Part shown: positions 6,444 through 12,603 of the stretch, in pieces
Layout of the letters: each line of letters opens with the position of its first letter
Numbering within the stretch: the stretch's first letter is position 1
Virus record (IMG/VR): IMGVR_UViG_3300050119_000075
Span: 1 to 29,104 of that record
Strand: one strand, 5' to 3'
Source of the DNA: a virus
Length of the DNA: 29,104 nucleotides
The notes under the pieces: model-generated
The model's database searches: none
What the model saw: the letters and a program-made list of their open reading frames with translations, nothing else
Told to the model about the DNA's origin: nothing
Translations under genes and position numbers: made by a program

Positions 6444-6937
6444 AGACCATTTCTCGCGCGCAGGCAAAATCTCTCGGCCTCAAGAGGTATTTTACCGGGC
6501 GCCCGTGCAAGCGCGGACACATTGCTGAGCGGGAAACCATAAATAGCTCTTGTTTGTGCTGTGTTCTGGTTAGGCGCAAGAAGCACTACCTAACAAACAG
6601 AGAAACCATAAGAATTGCTGCCAGAGCTGCGTATAAGGCAGATCCCGGAAAGTACAGGGCGGCTTCTGTGGCTTACAGAAGAGACTACCCAGAAAGGGTG
6701 CGCGCATCCCAGAGAAAGACACACGGGCTTCCGGTTCCTACTCGCCCGGAACCAATTCTTTGCGAAATATGTGGACAAACATCTAATGGTCGTGGTAAAC
6801 TCCACCTAGATCACGATCACGTTACGGGAAAATTTCGTGGATGGCTTTGCCACAATTGCAACACCGGACTTGGAAAATTAGGCGACAGTATGCGCGGATT
6901 AGAAACCGCCCTCATTTATCTTAGGAGAAACACTTGA
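6440..6937 (+). CDS. HNH endonuclease VII-like homing nuclease
   Basis: 165 residues from a GTG start overlapping the YqaJ stop. Residues 1-41 repeat the module of the 1498 gene (MKTISRAQAKSLGLKRYFTG, finger C23, H27, C38, C41). The C-terminal half is recombination-endonuclease-VII type: C108-x2-C111, LDHDH (123-127), and LCHNCN with C137 and C140 (zinc pair) followed by GLGKLGD. The middle is basic and probably binds DNA. The stop overlaps the TTG start of the next gene, and its final codons supply AGGAGA as that gene's Shine-Dalgarno. AT-rich wobble positions contrast with the neighbours and suggest transfer. It differs from the 1498 gene in nuclease domain although the N-terminal module is shared. 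Confidence 0.9.
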   Translation: MKTISRAQAKSLGLKRYFTGRPCKRGHIAERETINSSCLCCVLVRRKKHYLTNRETIRIAARAAYKADPGKYRAASVAYRRDYPERVRASQRKTHGLPVPTRPEPILCEICGQTSNGRGKLHLDHDHVTGKFRGWLCHNCNTGLGKLGDSMRGLETALIYLRRNT

Positions 6938-7656
6938 GCAAGCAGTTAGCACTACCAGACTACTCACCGGCTCTCGAAGAGTCACGCAGACTTACCACGA
7001 AGTCCGGGGACTTAGTCTCTGCTCAGCTCGTATCTGGGCTGTCCAAGCTCGCGAGAGACGCGGAAGACCTAGAGTCCGTCCTTCCAAAGGTCATCGTTAC
7101 GGCGGATACGCTTGAGCGTTGCGCGGATTTCAAAAAGGCCTCCTCCGCTGCCTACACGGCCGCTGAGGAAACCCGCAAGCGCATCACAGAGCCATCGCGG
7201 GACTTCACCACGCTGGTAAACACCCTCTTCAAGAAGAACACTGAGCGCGTAGGCGCCGTGGTGATCGAAGTGACGAAGCGACTTGACGCCTACTACGCAG
7301 ACGTCGAGGCGAAGCGCGTGATTGCCGAGAATGCCGCTGCTGCCGATCAGCCGGTAAGCGCTGTGGTAACCGCTGCGGTCCTGGCGCCGACCAAGGTGAC
7401 CAGCGACTACGGTACGACCGCGAGCAGCTCGCGCAAGGTCCGGGGTGAACTCGCCGACCTGCGTGTCTTCCTGGCCTGGGCGGCTACGAACGCCACGGAC
7501 CAGGAGCTGGAGGCTATCTCGGTCGGCAAGAAGCTGATCAACAGTCTGGCAATCGGCGGTGACGAGTTGGTGGTAGCCAAAGAGCTTACCGCGACAGAGT
7601 TCCTCGCCTCCACCGGAATCAAGTTCATCGTGGAACAGAAGGCCAATGTCCGCTAA
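6934..7656 (+). CDS. Conserved coiled-coil phage protein of recombination module
   Basis: 240 residues from a TTG start with AGGAGA eight bases upstream; the start overlaps the HNH stop (TTGA). Residues 55-135 are a long helical segment containing RKRITEPSRDFTTLVNTLFK and VTKRLDAYYADVEAKR. This resembles helical phage proteins that often sit beside YqaJ/ERF genes and end in a small strand-rich domain, here GIKFIVEQKANVR. I know no assigned biochemical activity. The location between exonuclease and SSB suggests a recombination accessory role. The rare TTG start may be a consequence of HNH insertion rather than the ancestral start. Confidence 0.82.
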   Translation: MSKQLALPDYSPALEESRRLTTKSGDLVSAQLVSGLSKLARDAEDLESVLPKVIVTADTLERCADFKKASSAAYTAAEETRKRITEPSRDFTTLVNTLFKKNTERVGAVVIEVTKRLDAYYADVEAKRVIAENAAAADQPVSAVVTAAVLAPTKVTSDYGTTASSSRKVRGELADLRVFLAWAATNATDQELEAISVGKKLINSLAIGGDELVVAKELTATEFLASTGIKFIVEQKANVR

Positions 7657-7942
7657 GGGAAGCGTCACCGATGGCACGGAACTCATACGCTGGAACCTTC
7701 GGGTGTTCGGTGGGGTTCGCACGGCGCGGGTAGACATCCCTGGACGCGGGATGGTCTGGGGGGCCCATGTACCTGGGGCCACTCATGAGGACGGCAGGAG
7801 CTTGATAGGGTACGGAGCGACGGAGACCGAGTCCATACAAGAGCTGTGGCGGGCCTTGACAGGAACAAAGGGCACTGGTATTATTTTCGCTGGTCGACTA
7901 TACGAATGGACGTCCGGCCTTTTTCAGGAGATTTTTCGATGA
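7646..7942 (+). CDS. Hypothetical 98-residue protein
   Basis: Begins MSAKGSVTDGTELIRWNLRV and ends SGLFQEIFR. The ATG overlaps the preceding gene by 11 bases and has AAGG six bases upstream. The TGA overlaps the SSB ATG (ATGA). The first 70 residues look like a small beta-rich domain (WNLRVFGGVRTARVDIPG); the C-terminus is helical. I recognise no family. Its last third carries the SSB promoter, so the final residues may be constrained by DNA function as much as by protein. Confidence 0.7.
   Translation: MSAKGSVTDGTELIRWNLRVFGGVRTARVDIPGRGMVWGAHVPGATHEDGRSLIGYGATETESIQELWRALTGTKGTGIIFAGRLYEWTSGLFQEIFR
7856..7884 (+). promoter_or_regulatory. Strong sigma70 promoter for SSB
   Basis: TTGACA (7856-7861), a 17-base spacer ending TGG, and TATTAT (7879-7884): a perfect -35, a near-perfect -10 and an extended -10 TGn. 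It lies inside the preceding coding sequence. A start near 7891 gives a leader of about 48 bases containing AGGAGA before the SSB ATG. Confidence 0.75.
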
Positions 7943-8397
7943 GCGGAATTCAACAACTGACCTTGATCGGCAACCTGGTACGCGACCCGGAGGAGAAGAC
8001 CTCCGCGAGTGGCGTGATCCTCACGCGCTTCACCATCCCGGTAAGCGAAAAGCGCAACGGCGAAGAGAAGACAACGTGGTTCAACTGCGTCGCCTTCGGC
8101 AAGACCGCCGAGTTCATCTCGAAGTATTTCGAGAAGGGCAAGCCGATCTACGTGATTGGCCGCGTCGAGGTGAACATGTGGGAGACCAAGGAAGGCGAGA
8201 AGAGGGCCGACCTTCAGGTAGTTGTCGACCGCGCGCAGTTCGTCCCCGGTGTGTGGGGCGAGGGCCTCGGCCGAGAGCCGGGTAGCGACGATGACGCCAG
8301 CCCTGCTGGTGACGCCCGCTCTGAGCCGCGCCAGACCGCAAAGGGCCAGGCCAATCTAATCGACAACGCCAAGAAGGCGGGTGACGCCCCATGGTAG
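7939..8397 (+). CDS. ssb: Single-stranded DNA-binding protein
   Basis: 152 residues. Residues 1-110 form the SSB OB-fold: MSGIQQLTLIGNLVRDPEEK, FTIPVSEKRNGEEKTTWFNC, VAFGKTAEFISKYFEKGKPI and YVIGRVEVNMW. A flexible acidic linker follows, and the protein ends GDAPW, a variant of the acidic DDIPF tip that recruits partner proteins. It coats single-stranded DNA during replication and works with ERF and the exonuclease. The ATG at 7939 is chosen because AGGAGA lies eight bases upstream and it overlaps the upstream stop; an open extension to 7846 lies within the upstream gene and spans the promoter. It has its own strong promoter, suggesting high expression independent of the long operon. Confidence 0.95.
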   Translation: MSGIQQLTLIGNLVRDPEEKTSASGVILTRFTIPVSEKRNGEEKTTWFNCVAFGKTAEFISKYFEKGKPIYVIGRVEVNMWETKEGEKRADLQVVVDRAQFVPGVWGEGLGREPGSDDDASPAGDARSEPRQTAKGQANLIDNAKKAGDAPW

Positions 8398-8789
8398 CCG
8401 ATACCGACAGCAAGGAGCTTCGGGAGGCCATGGCTGACTTCGTGGGTGCATGCACCTACGCGGGCAAGCGTGCCAAGGCGTGGGGCAAGAAGGCGCATCA
8501 CATCCTCGGCTCAAAGCGCAGCTTCATCGTCCACGAGGAAGATGGCACGCCCCTGGCTGTAATGGTGGTCCTTCAGCAGCCAGCGCCGTACTCCGCCACC
8601 TACGTATATGAGGCCTGGGATTGGGCGTACAAGCTCAACCTGCCGCTCTCAATCGTTGCCGGCGAAGATTCCGCGGTCAACATCCCGCGCACTGAGCTGA
8701 GCCGTACACTGGACCTGTGGCGCCCCTATGTAGGCCCTGACGGATTCATTCTGGACTTCACCCGCAACGTCGAGGAGACCGCATCGTGA
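8391..8789 (+). CDS. Hypothetical 132-residue protein
   Basis: Begins MVADTDSKELREAMADFVGA and ends NVEETAS. It overlaps the SSB stop by seven bases with only a weak GGCGGG upstream, so it is probably translationally coupled to SSB. The sequence reads as a small soluble alpha/beta protein with strands at FIVHEEDGTPLAVMVVLQQ and a helical centre (VYEAWDWAYKLNL). No motif or family is recognised. The stop overlaps the GTG of the lipoprotein gene (GTGA). Confidence 0.75.
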   Translation: MVADTDSKELREAMADFVGACTYAGKRAKAWGKKAHHILGSKRSFIVHEEDGTPLAVMVVLQQPAPYSATYVYEAWDWAYKLNLPLSIVAGEDSAVNIPRTELSRTLDLWRPYVGPDGFILDFTRNVEETAS

Positions 8790-9184
8790 AACGCAATCAA
8801 GACCCATTCTACGCGATAGTCCTCGCGGCGGTGATCATACTTCTTGGACTGGCCGTCATTGGGGCGGTCACCGGCTGCGCCAGCATACCCGAAGCCCAGA
8901 CCCATGAGACCATTGGCAAGGACAGCGCGACCGTTATCGCTGTCAGCGTGGACGGCAAGCCCTCTGCCTTCATCTTCGTCAGCAAGACCGGCCATACCGG
9001 CGGCGTGCCCGTCGATGCGTGCGCGGCCTCTGATAAGTGCGTCGCCCTGGTCAAGAAGCTGAGCGCGAATGATCAGGCCAGCGTCATGAACTTGCACAGC
9101 GAATGCACTGATTCATCTGACGACGGGTTACCCAGCCCAGGCAACCCGGCGGACCATGTGCCAGGTCGAAGCGGCCCGCTCTGA
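8786..9184 (+). CDS. Small phage lipoprotein
   Basis: 132 residues from a GTG start overlapping the previous stop. Residues 10-30 are a hydrophobic signal segment (AIVLAAVIILLGLAVIGAV) ending in a canonical lipobox V-T-G-C with C31 as the acylated residue. The mature part (ASIPEAQTHETIG...) is a small domain with cysteines at DACAASDKC and SEC, probably disulfide bonded, and a Pro/Gly-rich tail. It would be exported and lipid-anchored in the envelope. Envelope lipoproteins encoded by phages sometimes block superinfection; that role is inference. No Asp at +2, so outer-membrane sorting is possible. Confidence 0.75.
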   Translation: MKRNQDPFYAIVLAAVIILLGLAVIGAVTGCASIPEAQTHETIGKDSATVIAVSVDGKPSAFIFVSKTGHTGGVPVDACAASDKCVALVKKLSANDQASVMNLHSECTDSSDDGLPSPGNPADHVPGRSGPL

Positions 9185-9703
9185 ATGGCATCGGATGACT
9201 TTCGGGCAATCGGAAAGGTTGGTGGAGAGTTCAAGGTCTACGACGATCTGCGTCGGCACCTTGAGGAGAAGGGGGTCGACTACGACCGCCTGCCGAAGCT
9301 CTCCAGTATCGATAGCCCTCCGGCGTGTTTCGTTTACCGTGCGCGAGGAGATGTGGCGAAGGCTCGAACGGACTACGTTGCATGGCTACGTCTGGCGTCG
9401 GAAACCAGCGACATCAACTATCGGTTCGATATGCCGGCCGAAGTCAACTACTGTCGCGACTGCACACCAGCGTTCAAGAAGGAAGCTGCGGCTGCTGGGG
9501 CATGCCAATTTCCACACGTCAAATTCGAGATCGTCCAGTGCATGGGTGAGAAGGAAATGGTCGGTGTGAGCCGCGGTGAAGCGGTTGCCCCTGGTGAGCG
9601 CTGGACCTACGAGGATATGAGCCTTGCCGAGGAAGACCTACCTGACTTCATTCAGGCCCTTTTGGTCGAGGCCAGAGTTGGCGCCATAGAGGGATCGAAG
9701 TGA
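9185..9703 (+). CDS. Hypothetical protein with Cys cluster (172 residues)
   Basis: Begins MASDDFRAIGKVGGEFKVYD. The ATG follows the previous stop directly (TGAATG), so coupling is likely; no clear Shine-Dalgarno is seen. Residues about 89-113 contain NYCRDCTPAFKKEAAAAG followed by ACQFPH, a Cys-x2-Cys plus Cys/His arrangement that recurs in small uncharacterised phage proteins and probably binds zinc. The C-terminus is acidic and helical (YEDMSLAEEDLPDFIQALLV). I assign no function. Its stop overlaps the GTG of the next gene. Confidence 0.75.
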   Translation: MASDDFRAIGKVGGEFKVYDDLRRHLEEKGVDYDRLPKLSSIDSPPACFVYRARGDVAKARTDYVAWLRLASETSDINYRFDMPAEVNYCRDCTPAFKKEAAAAGACQFPHVKFEIVQCMGEKEMVGVSRGEAVAPGERWTYEDMSLAEEDLPDFIQALLVEARVGAIEGSK

Positions 9704-10026
9704 GCGAGCCCCACACCTTCGAGGTTGGCGAGCTCGCCATCCTGATCTTCTCGCGAATACATCCTGAATACGACGGCGAGGACGTCGAGGTCATCGCCCC
9801 GCTCGCGGACCGTCTGGCCCGTAGGACGCCGGGAGACAGTGGTTCAATAATTCTTGGGTATCTTGTCCGGGTAATCAACAGTGATACCCTGCATGTTGAG
9901 CCGTTCCAACTCAAGAAGAAGCCGCCGTACGATCAAAGGCTTGGTACTACATGGGACCGATGCGCGTGGCGGCCGAAGCGCTTGACAGTTCCAGCCATCG
10001 CGATATATGATGGCGAGGAAATTTAG
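9700..10026 (+). CDS. Hypothetical 108-residue beta-rich protein
   Basis: Starts at a GTG (GTGA overlap with the previous stop) and reads MSEPHTFEVGELAILIFSRI. FEVGELAILIFS followed by YDGEDVEVIAPL looks like a small beta-barrel of SH3 or KOW type, and YLVRVINSDTLHVEPFQL continues it; this is a visual impression, not a family match. Its 3' end holds the promoter of the envelope-protein cassette. No function is assigned. Confidence 0.72.
   Translation: MSEPHTFEVGELAILIFSRIHPEYDGEDVEVIAPLADRLARRTPGDSGSIILGYLVRVINSDTLHVEPFQLKKKPPYDQRLGTTWDRCAWRPKRLTVPAIAIYDGEEI
9982..10011 (+). promoter_or_regulatory. Sigma70 promoter of envelope-protein cassette
   Basis: TTGACA (9982-9987), an 18-base spacer and TATGAT (10006-10011): a perfect -35 and five of six -10 bases. 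A start near 10018 gives a leader of about 45 bases with GAGG before the ATG at 10063. This lets the three-gene cassette be expressed separately from the replication operon. Confidence 0.7.
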
Positions 10027-10062
10027 GTTTAGACGTTCAATCAACACCACAGAGGACATTGT

Positions 10063-10494
10063 ATGAAATTCTTATTGACTATCTCTCTTTCGCTGTTGCT
10101 TGGCTCCGCGGCTGCGTACGCCCAGGAAGTCCCTGTCAGCGTCGCTGTTACTGGCGATCAGGTGGCGGCCCAGGCCGCTTCCCAGGAAGCCCTGGCTGCC
10201 GAACAGGCCGCCGCAGAAGCCGCTGACAAGACCGCCGCAGAGGAGGCCAGCCCCCAGGCAGCCACAAGCCCCGATCAGGTTCACGCCGTCATGTTCGAGG
10301 TCACGATTGACCGCTACACTGGCGTGTGGACACATGCTCAGGTCATTGGCGGCTACAAGGACAATGCGGCATGCACGCGCGCAGTGCTGCCAGTAGCAGC
10401 CGTCACCTCCGGGGATCTCGGTCAGAACGACATCCCGGTGTTTCTGTGCCCGGACATCGATCTGAAGTCTGTCAAGGATTGGCAGGTCAAGTGA
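10063..10494 (+). CDS. Secreted Ala/Glu-rich protein with signal peptide
   Basis: 143 residues. Residues 1-20 (MKFLLTISLSLLLGSAAAYA) are a Sec signal peptide with an AYA cleavage site before QEVP. Residues 35-70 are an Ala/Glu-rich helical or coiled segment (EALAAEQAAAEAADKTAAEE). The C-terminal domain (HAVMFEVTIDRYTGVWTHAQ ... CTRAV ... VFLCPD) has two cysteines that may pair in the periplasm. The ATG has GAGG eight bases upstream; a 36-base gap and a good promoter separate it from the replication operon. No family is recognised. Export to the periplasm is well supported; function, perhaps modifying the infected host's envelope, is inference. Confidence 0.8.
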   Translation: MKFLLTISLSLLLGSAAAYAQEVPVSVAVTGDQVAAQAASQEALAAEQAAAEAADKTAAEEASPQAATSPDQVHAVMFEVTIDRYTGVWTHAQVIGGYKDNAACTRAVLPVAAVTSGDLGQNDIPVFLCPDIDLKSVKDWQVK

Positions 10495-10598
10495 TCGTAT
10501 GGAAGTACAGGCGCTCATCAGCATGGCTGTGGTGGGCGCCTTTCTTTGTTTCTGCATTGATAGTTGCAGGGGTTATTTGGTTGGCCATTCGGGCCTGA
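10491..10598 (+). CDS. Tiny single-pass membrane protein (35 residues)
   Basis: Starting at a GTG that overlaps the previous stop (GTGA), the frame reads MIVWKYRRSSAWLWWAPFFV and ends VIWLAIRA. A basic N-terminus (KYRR) precedes one hydrophobic Trp-rich helix of about 24 residues, predicting N-in topology. The overlap, positive-inside charge pattern and cassette position support a real gene despite its size. It would sit in the inner membrane beside an exported protein. Its stop codon region lies in the left arm of the inverted repeat at 10594. Confidence 0.62.
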   Translation: MIVWKYRRSSAWLWWAPFFVSALIVAGVIWLAIRA

Positions 10599-10632
10599 CC
10601 ACTACCGCCCATCACAGCAAGCCGTGGTCAGG
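10594..10632. repeat. Perfect 9-bp inverted repeat bracketing promoter -35
   Basis: CCTGACCAC (10594-10602) and GTGGTCAGG (10624-10632) are exact reverse complements separated by 21 bases. The right arm abuts the TATAAT of the next promoter and the left arm precedes its -35. This could be a pair of operator half-sites or a large-loop RNA hairpin; there is no T-run, so a terminator is unlikely. Confidence 0.6.
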
Positions 10633-10638
10633 TATAAT
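10611..10638 (+). promoter_or_regulatory. Promoter of DUF3494 lipoprotein gene
   Basis: A perfect TATAAT (10633-10638) with ATCACA (10611-10616, four of six matches) at 16 bases. A start near 10645 leaves about 33 bases of leader containing AGGAG before the ATG at 10678. Overlap with the inverted repeat at 10594-10632 suggests regulation. Confidence 0.62.
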
Positions 10639-10677
10639 GGCCCGACCTGTCACCCAATCTTTTTTCAGGAGTTTCAC

Positions 10678-11793
10678 ATGTTTAAGAATCTAATCGCACT
10701 CGTCGCAGCGGCGATAGTGACCGTTGGTTGCGGCGGAAGCGGTGGAGCTCTGCTGTCCACAGTGACGGTGTACCCGGTTCCGGGTAGTTCGTCCAGCTCG
10801 TCCAGCTCGTCTTCCAGCGGCGTAACCACACCCCCTTCCAGTAGCTCGTCCAGTTCGTCTGGCGGCTCGTCCAGTGGCGTGATCACACCCCCCAGCTCGT
10901 CCAGCTCGTCTGGCGTCTCGTCCAGCTCGTCCAGTTCGTCCAGCTCGTCTGGCGTCTCGACAAGCTCTAGCTCGTCAAGCAGCTCGTCTTCTAGTAGCTC
11001 CAGCTCCTCTGGTGGCACGCTCGTCCCGCTCGGCGCAGTTCAGACGGTCGGTAACTTCGGCGGTACTGCCGGGATGACCAACACCGGAACCCTGACTACG
11101 GTAGTCGGCGATGTCGGTTCGACCGCAACAGCCGCTTCGTCGCTCACGGGCTTCCATGACAGCACCGGGAACATCTACACGGAGACCACGGCTAACATTG
11201 GCACCGTGACTGGCACGATCTATTCGTGCGCGCAGTCCACGGTAGGCTCCGATGATGCCGCGCCGAACGTGCCGAAGTGCTCGACCGGCTACCCTAACGT
11301 AGGCGGCCCGAACGCTACGCAGATGGCCGCTGATGCGGATACCGCGTACCTGCAGCTCGAAGCGATGCCCTTCACGGCACCGACCCTGGTCGACAGCTTG
11401 GCTGGGCTCACCCTGCCGGCTGGCGTCTACAAGTCGGCCCCTGGGTCGTTCTCTATCGTTGGCGGCGATCTGACGCTCACTGGTTCTGACACAGACGTGT
11501 TCGTGTTCCAGATGGCTTCTACGTTAACGGTTGGTGCCGCCAATGGCGGGGCCTGTCAGAACGTGATCCTCGCTGGCGGAGTGCTGCCGAAGAATGTGTT
11601 CTGGCAAGTGGGCTCAGGGGCGACGATCAATGCGCCCGGTGGCTGCACCTTCGTCGGTACAGTGATCGCAAGCGCTGGTGTCGCCGTCTCAACGGTTGGC
11701 AATGTCGGCATTGTGGATGTCGAGGGTCGCCTCATGTCGCTGAACGCTTCAGTGACCATAGTCGACACGGTGATCAACGTCCCAACCCCGTAA
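10678..11793 (+). CDS. Ice-binding-like (DUF3494) lipoprotein with poly-Ser stalk
   Basis: 371 residues. Residues 1-17 are a signal peptide followed by C18 (TVGC), a somewhat weak lipobox. Residues about 36-111 are a serine-rich linker with SGVTTPP and SGVITPP interruptions. From residue 112 the DUF3494 ice-binding beta-helix is clear: LGAVQTVGNFGGTAGMTNTG, GDVGSTATAASSLTGF, DSLAGLTLPAGVYKS, DLTLTGSDTDVFVFQMASTL, NVFWQVGSGATINAP, CTFVGTVIASAGVAV. The domain binds ice in some bacterial and algal members; others act as adhesins or have unknown ligands. The ATG at 10678 is chosen for AGGAG upstream and the signal peptide. It has its own promoter and a terminator. Poly-Ser linkers are typical of aquatic gammaproteobacterial secreted proteins, hinting at host-derived acquisition (inference). 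Confidence 0.9.
   Translation: MFKNLIALVAAAIVTVGCGGSGGALLSTVTVYPVPGSSSSSSSSSSSGVTTPPSSSSSSSSGGSSSGVITPPSSSSSSGVSSSSSSSSSSSGVSTSSSSSSSSSSSSSSSSGGTLVPLGAVQTVGNFGGTAGMTNTGTLTTVVGDVGSTATAASSLTGFHDSTGNIYTETTANIGTVTGTIYSCAQSTVGSDDAAPNVPKCSTGYPNVGGPNATQMAADADTAYLQLEAMPFTAPTLVDSLAGLTLPAGVYKSAPGSFSIVGGDLTLTGSDTDVFVFQMASTLTVGAANGGACQNVILAGGVLPKNVFWQVGSGATINAPGGCTFVGTVIASAGVAVSTVGNVGIVDVEGRLMSLNASVTIVDTVINVPTP
10786..11013 (+). repeat. Degenerate 9-bp repeats encoding serine linker
   Basis: Tandem, imperfect copies of TCGTCCAGC-like units encode uninterrupted serines broken by SGVTTPP-type segments. Serine codons alternate among TCG, TCC, AGC and AGT. The slippage-prone array could vary in length among relatives. 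The opposite strand stays open only because of the repeat. Confidence 0.8.
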
Positions 11794-11808
11794 GACTGGG
11801 ATGACAAG

Positions 11809-11843
11809 TAGCCCCGGCTGGAAACGGCTGGGGCTATTTTTTT
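11809..11843 (+). terminator. Rho-independent terminator after DUF3494 gene
   Basis: An 11-bp stem (TAGCCCCGGCT at 11809-11819 pairing with 11826-11836, two G-U pairs) with a GGAAAC loop is followed by seven T residues (11837-11843). It ends the rightward transcript just before the convergent leftward genes. The reverse strand lacks a T-run, so it should act mainly rightward. Confidence 0.88.
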
Positions 11844-12349
11844 GCGTTGGCGCCAAGCATCTCGGCGCGAAGGGCCGCGTCTACCGCCTGCACCGCCGTT
11901 ACTTGGGCGTCTGCGTCTCTGGCGATGGTGACGGCTGCGTCGGCGAATTGCTGTAACTCTGCAACAGAGCTCTCATCTTGGCTTCCGCTGACGGGGGCGT
12001 TGTCTCCACTGGGACTACCGATGGCGGGGCCGGGCAAGGGGCCACTACCGCGTACGGTGCGGCACAGGCCGACAGGCACAGGAGCATTGGTGACAGGAAC
12101 AGCGATAACTTTTTCATTGAGCTTCTCCGCAAGAGTGGTGGCAGCTGCCGCGAGGCCTTGGACGGTCGTGTTGCGCTCCGTTTGGGCTACCACGGCCTTT
12201 TGATTCAGGGCCAGGATCTTCGCCTCACCCTCCATTACAACCGAGTGATGATACCACGCGAAGCCCCCTATGAGAGCGACCGCAGCGCCGGCAATGAGAT
12301 ATCCCTTGATGGGGTTGATGGCGCCCAGCGCCGTGCTCAGAATTGTCAT
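11834..12349 (-). CDS. Rz: Inner-membrane spanin (Rz-like)
   Basis: 171 residues. Residues 14-32 (IKGYLIAGAAVALIGGFAW) form one N-terminal transmembrane helix, followed by a periplasmic helical domain (EGEAKILALNQKAVVAQTER) and an Ala-rich C-terminal helix, the plan of an i-spanin. A Pro/Gly-rich insert (PLPGPAIGSPSGDNAPVSGS) coincides with the part overlapped by the embedded Rz1 frame. i-Spanins fuse inner and outer membranes in the last step of Gram-negative lysis together with Rz1. The ATG at 12349 has AGGAG seven bases upstream and overlaps the holin stop. Its TAG stop lies within the rightward terminator stem. Confidence 0.85.
   Translation of the reverse strand: MTILSTALGAINPIKGYLIAGAAVALIGGFAWYHHSVVMEGEAKILALNQKAVVAQTERNTTVQGLAAAATTLAEKLNEKVIAVPVTNAPVPVGLCRTVRGSGPLPGPAIGSPSGDNAPVSGSQDESSVAELQQFADAAVTIARDADAQVTAVQAVDAALRAEMLGANAKK
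11899..12117 (-). CDS. Rz1: Outer-membrane spanin lipoprotein (Rz1), nested in Rz
   Basis: 72 residues in the +1 frame, wholly inside the Rz gene as in lambda. Signal peptide MKKLSLFLSPMLLCLSAC ends in the canonical lipobox L-S-A-C with C18 acylated. The mature part is proline-rich (APYAVVAPCPAPPSVVPVET), as in o-spanins, and ends PSPETQTPK. The ATG at 12117 has GGAG eight bases upstream; an earlier in-frame start adds five residues without a better site. The product is anchored in the outer membrane and bridges the periplasm to Rz. No Asp follows the lipid cysteine, consistent with outer-membrane sorting. Confidence 0.88.
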   Translation of the reverse strand: MKKLSLFLSPMLLCLSACAAPYAVVAPCPAPPSVVPVETTPPSAEAKMRALLQSYSNSPTQPSPSPETQTPK

Positions 12350-12603
12350 GGGTGTGCTCCTATGATGTCGTGAACGAGCTCAGCATGCTCGCGTTGCTGT
12401 ATCCCAGGACGATCTGGTAGCTTGTCATCGATGCAGGAGTGCGCCGTGTAGCAGCCAAAGACCGTAGTGAAACAAGCTCCAAAAATCGTGCCACCAATGT
12501 GGTTCGTCCAGACGAGCACTGTCAGTATGACGAGCGCCGACATAGCCAGGATCGCCCGAACCTCTGCGAAGTCGTCCAGCATTTCGCTTATTGCAATTTT
12601 CAT
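12346..12603 (-). CDS. Holin-like membrane protein
   Basis: 85 residues with two hydrophobic segments: about 18-36 (AILAMSALVILTVLVWTNH) and 38-54 (GTIFGACFTTVFGCYTA). A polar N-terminus (MKIAISEMLDDFAEVR) and a charged C-terminus complete a class II holin-like topology. It lies between lysozyme and spanin genes with ATGA overlaps on both sides, the usual place of a holin, whose pore releases endolysin to the cell wall. No family signature beyond topology and context; the 169-residue membrane protein upstream is an alternative holin candidate. Confidence 0.72.
   Translation of the reverse strand: MKIAISEMLDDFAEVRAILAMSALVILTVLVWTNHIGGTIFGACFTTVFGCYTAHSCIDDKLPDRPGIQQREHAELVHDIIGAHP

Noticed and set aside
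7069-7782. Minus-strand 237-residue frame across 7069-7782
   Set aside because: Shadow of the plus-strand coiled-coil gene and its neighbour; composition is Arg/Gly-rich and there is no supporting start.
10786-11013. Short regular repeats resembling a CRISPR or satellite array
   Set aside because: Units are 9 bp, coding, degenerate and without unique spacers; they encode the poly-serine linker.
10674-11018. Minus-strand 114-residue frame rich in Asp, Glu and Leu
   Set aside because: It is the complement of the serine-codon repeats (ctggacgag-like units); the open frame follows from the repeat and has no independent start signal.
11809-11843. Bidirectional action of the 11809 terminator on the leftward lysis transcript
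   Set aside because: The T-run exists only for rightward transcription; on the minus strand the stem is followed by CTTGTCATCC.
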